DNA of 64,000 nt from Streptomyces niveus (GTDB lineage: Bacteria; Actinomycetota; Actinomycetes; Streptomycetales; Streptomycetaceae), in the NCBI RefSeq assembly GCF_001723055.1, contig NZ_MDCR01000032.1:25236-89235 (forward strand), read 5' to 3'. Each line of letters begins with the position of its first letter. The first letter of the stretch is position 1. Below are positions 60,131 through 64,000 of this stretch, one piece after another. Both the position numbers and the translations under genes were made by a program. Under the pieces are notes generated by a model. That model saw only the letters and a program-made list of their open reading frames with translations. It was not told the DNA's origin and ran no database searches.

Positions 60131-61213
60131 TCAACTCCCCCTCGCCTGAAGGGCGGACAGAAGCCACGGCATGGCCTTCCTGCTCGTGACCAGCAGTACG
60201 GGCACGCCCCCGTCCTCGCACTCCAGGACCAGCGCCTTCGCGCCGTAGTTCAGGTGGTCCGGGTCCGTCCAGTACAGCGGGCGGACCCGGACGGGGGTCA
60301 GGGTCCTGGGGACCGGGCGGCGGAACGAGGCGCCCGTGTGGTCCGGGCTGGTTGCCAGGGACGCGGGGCCGGCGACCAGGAAGCCCTTGGTCGCGTACGG
60401 GACCTCACCCACGATCCGCCCCGTGATTATCTCCTCCTTGGTGAGTGCGAGCGGCGCCATGGTGATCGTGTCGTCGCCGCGCTGACGGCGGCTCACGATC
60501 AGGGCCGCCGGTACGCACAACACCAGGATCGCCAGCGCGCCCAGGCCGAGGACCTGGAGTGCCGCCGTGAAGGTGCCGGTGGCGAGCGGGGCGCCCGCCG
60601 CGAGCAGGGTGAGGAAGAGCGAGCCGACGAGCGGGACGCCGAGCTGCCAGGGTGCCGCCCGGCGTGATGTGTGGGAGTGCCGGGCCCACCAGTACCAGAC
60701 CCACAGGAAGCCCGTCCCGAAGGAGCCGATGGCCAGGCCGAACGCGGCGAAGGGTTTGTAGTCGCCGCGCGGGTCCGCCGTCGTGTGGCGGCGGGTGGTG
60801 TCGAAGTCGACGTACCGGATCTGGCCCCGCCAGTAGGTGACTTCGACGGGCGTGCCCGCCCAGGCCGTCGGGGGCTCCGGTGCGTCTCCCCGTAGGCGGG
60901 GGCTGCTGGTCGTACCGTCCGCCTCGGTGACGTACAGGAGGTACGACGGCGTCTTCTTGCCCTGCACGCGCTCCGTCCGGTCGATCCGCGCCGTCGCGGT
61001 ACGCAGGCAGTCGTCGCCCGAGTCGCAGCTGACCGCCGACCGGAAGGCGCGTTCCTCGCCGAGCGCTCCGCGCACGTTGACCAGCAGGAGCCACGCGGAC
61101 ACCAGTGCGCACAGGGCACCGATCACCGCGGCGCGGCGCATCACCGCGCGGTTGCGCGGGCGCGGCTGGGCCTGGGCCTGGGGCGGAAGGGGCTTCGCGG
61201 GAGTCACCTCCAC
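60131..61213 (-). CDS. Polytopic membrane protein of unknown function
   Basis: About 360 residues from a GTG at 61213 (VEVTPAKPLPP). The start is uncertain, as the frame remains open further and ribosome sites are poor. Membrane helices: AAVIGALCALVSAWLLLVNV, FAAFGLAIGSFGTGFLWVWYWW, GVPLVGSLFLTLLAAGAPLA and ALAILVLCVPAALIV. Between the first two lies an outer domain with a Cys pair (SCDSGDDC). The C-terminal cytoplasmic part is globular. No family recognised. Confidence 0.7.
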   Translation of the reverse strand: MEVTPAKPLPPQAQAQPRPRNRAVMRRAAVIGALCALVSAWLLLVNVRGALGEERAFRSAVSCDSGDDCLRTATARIDRTERVQGKKTPSYLLYVTEADGTTSSPRLRGDAPEPPTAWAGTPVEVTYWRGQIRYVDFDTTRRHTTADPRGDYKPFAAFGLAIGSFGTGFLWVWYWWARHSHTSRRAAPWQLGVPLVGSLFLTLLAAGAPLATGTFTAALQVLGLGALAILVLCVPAALIVSRRQRGDDTITMAPLALTKEEIITGRIVGEVPYATKGFLVAGPASLATSPDHTGASFRRPVPRTLTPVRVRPLYWTDPDHLNYGAKALVLECEDGGVPVLLVTSRKAMPWLLSALQARGS

Positions 61214-61453
61214 ATTGTCCGGTGGTGGCGGCCGGAAGCGGCATGGGGGAGACGGGCACTGTCGGGGTGACGACGACTGCCGGGGGTCGGCAACGCTTTG
61301 AAGCGAAATGCGCTCACTGTACGGGAGTCGATGGCCCCTACCGGGCGGTATGTCCTTCTTCCCCGGAGGCGGGTCAATGCCGGGCAACTGCCCATACTCT
61401 GGGCGCCTGCCGGGCCCTTTGGGGGGTGCCCGGCCTCGATCAAGAGGACGTAC

Positions 61454-61909
61454 ATGCGCTATTCCCGCACGCTCTCGACCGTCGCCGCCACGGCCGCCGT
61501 GGTCGCTGGAACGGTTCTGCTGCCGACGCAGGCTCAGGCCGTCGGTTCGGTCCATCTGTACAAGATCTACTACGACAGCCCCGGCACGGACAGCCGCTCC
61601 AACGCCAGTCTCAACGCCGAGTACGTGCAGATCCGCAACACCACCACCAGGGCCGTCAGCCTGACGGGGTGGTCGGTCGTCGACGCGTCGAATCACAAGT
61701 ACACGTTCGGCAGCTACTCCCTCGCGCGGGGCAAGACGGTGACCGTGCGCACGGGTTCGGGGACGAACACCGCGGCCAACCGCTACCAGGGGCGTGCCGC
61801 GTACGTCTGGAACAACGACCGGGACAAGGCGACGCTCAAGAAGTCGACCGGGGCCGTGGTGGACACCTGCTCGTACAACTCGACCCGCGTCGACTACAAG
61901 ATGTGCTGA
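61454..61909 (+). CDS. Secreted lamin-tail (LTD) domain protein
   Basis: A 151-residue protein from the ATG at 61454 behind AAGAGG. Residues 1-30 are a signal peptide (ending TQAQAVGS). The mature part is an LTD-like beta domain (LNAEYVQIRNTTTRAVSLTGWSVVDASNHKYTFGSYSLARGKTVTVRTG). LTD modules mediate extracellular binding. Two Cys residues at the C-terminus. Common in Streptomyces; precise function unknown. Confidence 0.88.
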   Translation: MRYSRTLSTVAATAAVVAGTVLLPTQAQAVGSVHLYKIYYDSPGTDSRSNASLNAEYVQIRNTTTRAVSLTGWSVVDASNHKYTFGSYSLARGKTVTVRTGSGTNTAANRYQGRAAYVWNNDRDKATLKKSTGAVVDTCSYNSTRVDYKMC

Positions 61910-61915
61910 CGCTCC

Positions 61916-61936
61916 ACCGTGCGAGGAACGGTGGCA
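61916..61936 (+). terminator. Short hairpin after the LTD gene
   Basis: CCACCGT (61916-61922) pairs with ACGGTGG (61930-61936) a few bases after the stop codon. Confidence 0.4.
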
Positions 61937-62058
61937 GCCGGTCATCGTTCCTCCACATCTCCCCGTACAACCAGGCATGGAATCCCGGTGTCTAGCAGGT
62001 GACCAGTGGGACTCGCGTCCCGCTTCTTTGCCTCCGAGTACGTCCGAGGAGACCCGCC

Positions 62059-63012
62059 GTGCGTCACCACAAGCACCACTCACGCCTCTCGCACCGCTCA
62101 CGCCTCACCTCAACAGCCGTGGCCGCGGCCACCGTTGCCGCCACCCTGCCGCTCGCCCTCGCGCCCGCCGCGTACGCGGACGCGTCCGGCGAGCCCGCCG
62201 CGCCGGATCTGACCGTGTCTGAGCTGTCGGGGAATCAGCTCAGGCCGGGCGAGGTCCGCCACGACTCCGTCACCCTCACCAACAACGGCACCGTCGCGAC
62301 CGACGGTGTCACCTTCCGGCTGCGACTGACCCGCGGGCTGGCCTTCACCGCGCCCGTCGACGGCTGTACGTATTCGACGGTCGGGGACAAGATCAGGCAG
62401 GCCGTGTGCGAGCTGGACGTCGGCATCGCGCCCGGCGAGAGCTACACGGTGCCGGTGAAGTTCAGGGTGCTGAAGAAGGCGCTGATGGAGGTCGTCGAGT
62501 ACGGCACGAGCCGCACCGGCGAAGACCCGGGGGAGGGCTACGACCAGGCCAACCGCCGGCTCGCGCTGGACACCGCCAGCTCGGCCGATCTCGTCGCGAC
62601 GGGGGACGAGGCCACGGGGAAGCCGGGCGCCAAGGTCATCGTCACGCCCTCGATCCGCAACGACGGACCGGGCTGGATCCAGAACAACGAGAGCGACGAC
62701 CACCCGGCGCTCCTCGTCAACATCCCCAAGGGCACGAAGGCCGTCGAAGTCCCGGAGAACTGCAGGCCGTTCGGGATCGACGGGCCGACGGGGCCTTCGG
62801 AGCCGGGGCACCCGAAGTACGTCTGCCAGGAGGACGACTACACGCTGGAGGTCGGCGAGATCGAGGCGTTCGCCATCGTTCTCAAGATCGACAAGGGGCG
62901 GCGTACCGACACGTCCGGCGTGGTCAAGGCGACGTCGAACTACGACATCGACCCGGTGTACGACATCAACAAGGCGAACAACAAGGCCACGTTGAGCATC
63001 GACGTGCAGTAG
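62059..63012 (+). CDS. Secreted DUF11/CARDB-like repeat protein
   Basis: A 317-residue protein from the GTG at 62059 with GAGGAG upstream. Signal peptide ends AAYADASG. Two immunoglobulin-like modules: PDLTVSELSGNQLRPGEVRHDSVTLTNNGTVATDGVTFRLRL and ADLVATGDEATGKPGAKVIVTPSIRNDGPGW. Two Cys pairs are likely disulfides. It probably serves as a cell-surface structural protein without a sorting motif. Confidence 0.82.
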   Translation: MRHHKHHSRLSHRSRLTSTAVAAATVAATLPLALAPAAYADASGEPAAPDLTVSELSGNQLRPGEVRHDSVTLTNNGTVATDGVTFRLRLTRGLAFTAPVDGCTYSTVGDKIRQAVCELDVGIAPGESYTVPVKFRVLKKALMEVVEYGTSRTGEDPGEGYDQANRRLALDTASSADLVATGDEATGKPGAKVIVTPSIRNDGPGWIQNNESDDHPALLVNIPKGTKAVEVPENCRPFGIDGPTGPSEPGHPKYVCQEDDYTLEVGEIEAFAIVLKIDKGRRTDTSGVVKATSNYDIDPVYDINKANNKATLSIDVQ

Positions 63013-63045
63013 CCGCCGACACGCGGCAGGCAGTGACCGGAAGGC

Positions 63046-63082
63046 AGGGGCGTTCACCGGCGAGCGACCGGTGGACGCCCCT
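63046..63082. terminator. Bidirectional terminator
   Basis: A 15-bp stem with one G-T pair (63046-63060 with 63068-63082) between converging genes. Confidence 0.8.
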
Positions 63083-63096
63083 TCCTCTGTGGGGCG

Positions 63097-64000
63097 TTAC
63101 GCCGCACCCGCCGGGCCCGCCGTCAGGCGTGACGCCGAGGCGATCGTCGCGCGCGCCTCGTGCTCGGTGAGGCCCGTCCGTACGGCCGCGTCGACGAGCG
63201 TCTCCGCCAGCGAGTCGCCGAAGCCGTGCTCGTACGCCCGGCAGGCCGCCCAGAACAGCCGGGTGTTGCGCTGACCCTCGTGCGCGGCGAGTACGAACTG
63301 CACCAGGCCGTGGCCCTGCGCCGGCCGCCCGCCCCGGTGCCCGCCCGGCCCCGCGTGGCGACCGCGCTCGGGGGGCGTGAGCAGGCGCAGCAGGGCGCGT
63401 GGGCACGGCGCGGGGGTGAGTCCCGCCGAGCCGGGGGCGAGGCGGTAGGCGCCGCGGGCGGTGACGGAGCCCGGTCCGACGAGATAGCCGCCCGCGCCCC
63501 GTACGTCGATGCCCGGCGCCAGGCGGCCCGCCGAGTTGGGGACCGTGACGCCGGCCGGGCCTGACAGCCAGATGTGCCGGCCGCCGCTCGGGGTGAGCAC
63601 GACCACGGTCTCCGGCAGCGTGAACAGGTGCTGGAAGGCGAGTTGCTGGAGGGCGGCCACCGAGTCCGGCGTGGGCTCGCCGGCCGATGCCGAGGCCGAC
63701 TCTCCCGTCCTCGTCCGTCCCGTCGGTGTGACGTCCAGGTCGACGCCGATCAGATGATGCGGCGCCCGTCCGCAGGCGATGCCGTAGCCCGTCGCCCAGG
63801 GCGCGGCGGCGAACAGCGCCCGTACGCCCGCCGGATCGGTCGTGGCGTCGTGCACGCCGTGTCCGGGGAGGCCGCATTCGCCCCGGCACGGATGGACGCC
63901 GCCCGTGCCGGATTCGTCCCGGTGGGGTGAGCGCAGGGCGGGGAGCTTGGTGGGGGACAGGGGGATGACGGGGAACCCGCTCTCCGCCGCGGAGAGGGCG
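63097..64000 (-). CDS. Bifunctional DNA primase/polymerase-like protein (5' end beyond the window)
   Basis: The frame stays open to the right edge, so the N-terminus is missing; at least 301 codons are visible. It begins ALSAAESGFPVIPLSPTKLPAL, then HPCRGECGLPGHGVHDATTDP, YGIACGRAPHHLIGVDLDVTP (with a DLD acidic motif of prim-pol enzymes) and LTPSGGRHIWLS. C-terminal half helical. Prim-pol domains prime and extend DNA and typically come from mobile elements; chromosomal Streptomyces copies are common with unknown roles. It is a relative of the protein at 5469-6152. Confidence 0.88.
   Translation of the reverse strand, partial: ALSAAESGFPVIPLSPTKLPALRSPHRDESGTGGVHPCRGECGLPGHGVHDATTDPAGVRALFAAAPWATGYGIACGRAPHHLIGVDLDVTPTGRTRTGESASASAGEPTPDSVAALQQLAFQHLFTLPETVVVLTPSGGRHIWLSGPAGVTVPNSAGRLAPGIDVRGAGGYLVGPGSVTARGAYRLAPGSAGLTPAPCPRALLRLLTPPERGRHAGPGGHRGGRPAQGHGLVQFVLAAHEGQRNTRLFWAACRAYEHGFGDSLAETLVDAAVRTGLTEHEARATIASASRLTAGPAGAA

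Noticed and set aside
62966..63889. A 307-codon minus-strand frame
   Set aside because: Shifted frame over the prim-pol-like gene; Arg/Gly-rich without motif.

Overview
The window looks like a Streptomyces chromosome: very high GC, many GTG starts, Shine-Dalgarno sites of the AAGGAGG type, paired RsbW-like ATPase and SpoIIE-type regulators, DUF2637 and TraSA-like conjugation genes, and a tellurium/BlaI/LCP envelope region. This identification rests on gene content and style, not on a database match.

Left chromosomal flank (1-20760): a membrane protein, two RsbW-like ATPases, aminopeptidase P, a GAF-PP2C phosphatase with an altered metal motif, a prim-pol-like protein, a SEC-C protein, a glycerophosphodiesterase, an HtrA-type protease, a secreted asparaginase, an ECF42-type sigma factor with its DGPF partner, a GNAT enzyme, a HypX/HoxX-like protein with no hydrogenase nearby, an ArsR-SRPBCC fusion with a reductase, and a hydrolase/TetR pair behind a clear operator.

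Integrative element (about 20869-43680): an actinomycete integrative and conjugative element (AICE) sits inside a tRNA-Ser(UGA) gene. An 85-bp repeat (59 bp perfect) marks both ends. Unusually, the duplicated part is the 5' half of the tRNA plus part of its promoter, so the element supplies the 5' half of the working tRNA at 43642-43728. A long leftward operon runs from 34694 to 25240: small membrane/spread proteins, DUF2637 protein, FtsK-like transfer ATPase, Zn-ribbon protein, DnaB_N-DUF3987 replication protein, xis and int. It diverges from a KorSA-like GntR repressor across an operator cluster. Non-coding sites include a symmetric cluster of CGTCAGC/GCTGACG repeats between xis and rep, and a GCTAG-rich cluster just after tra (candidate clt). 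Cargo includes a low-GC NACHT NTPase with an N-terminal glycine zipper between int and the left end, a degraded IS, a GT2 glycosyltransferase, two more GntR regulators, small Cys-rich proteins, an FkbM methyltransferase, a membrane protein with thirteen 12-residue repeats, and two TM-plus-helical proteins.

Right chromosomal flank (43640-64000): the reconstituted tRNA-Ser, then a leftward copper/redox operon (DUF3105 protein, beta-carbonic anhydrase, DsbA-like protein, CopD-CtaG fusion, CopC, membrane protein) facing ccdA; a CmtR-like sensor with a CDF transporter; a MerR regulator with an ACR3-like permease under a 20-bp-spacer promoter; an LCP ligase, BlaR1-like M56 protease and BlaI repressor sharing a CTACA-N4-TGTAG operator; tellurium genes terD, terD and terB; secreted proteins; and a second prim-pol-like gene cut by the window edge.

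The features most worth testing are the NACHT cargo protein, the 5'-half tRNA attachment geometry, the two candidate cis sites of the element (iteron cluster and clt), and the shared BlaI box that would place LCP and ter genes in one envelope-stress regulon.
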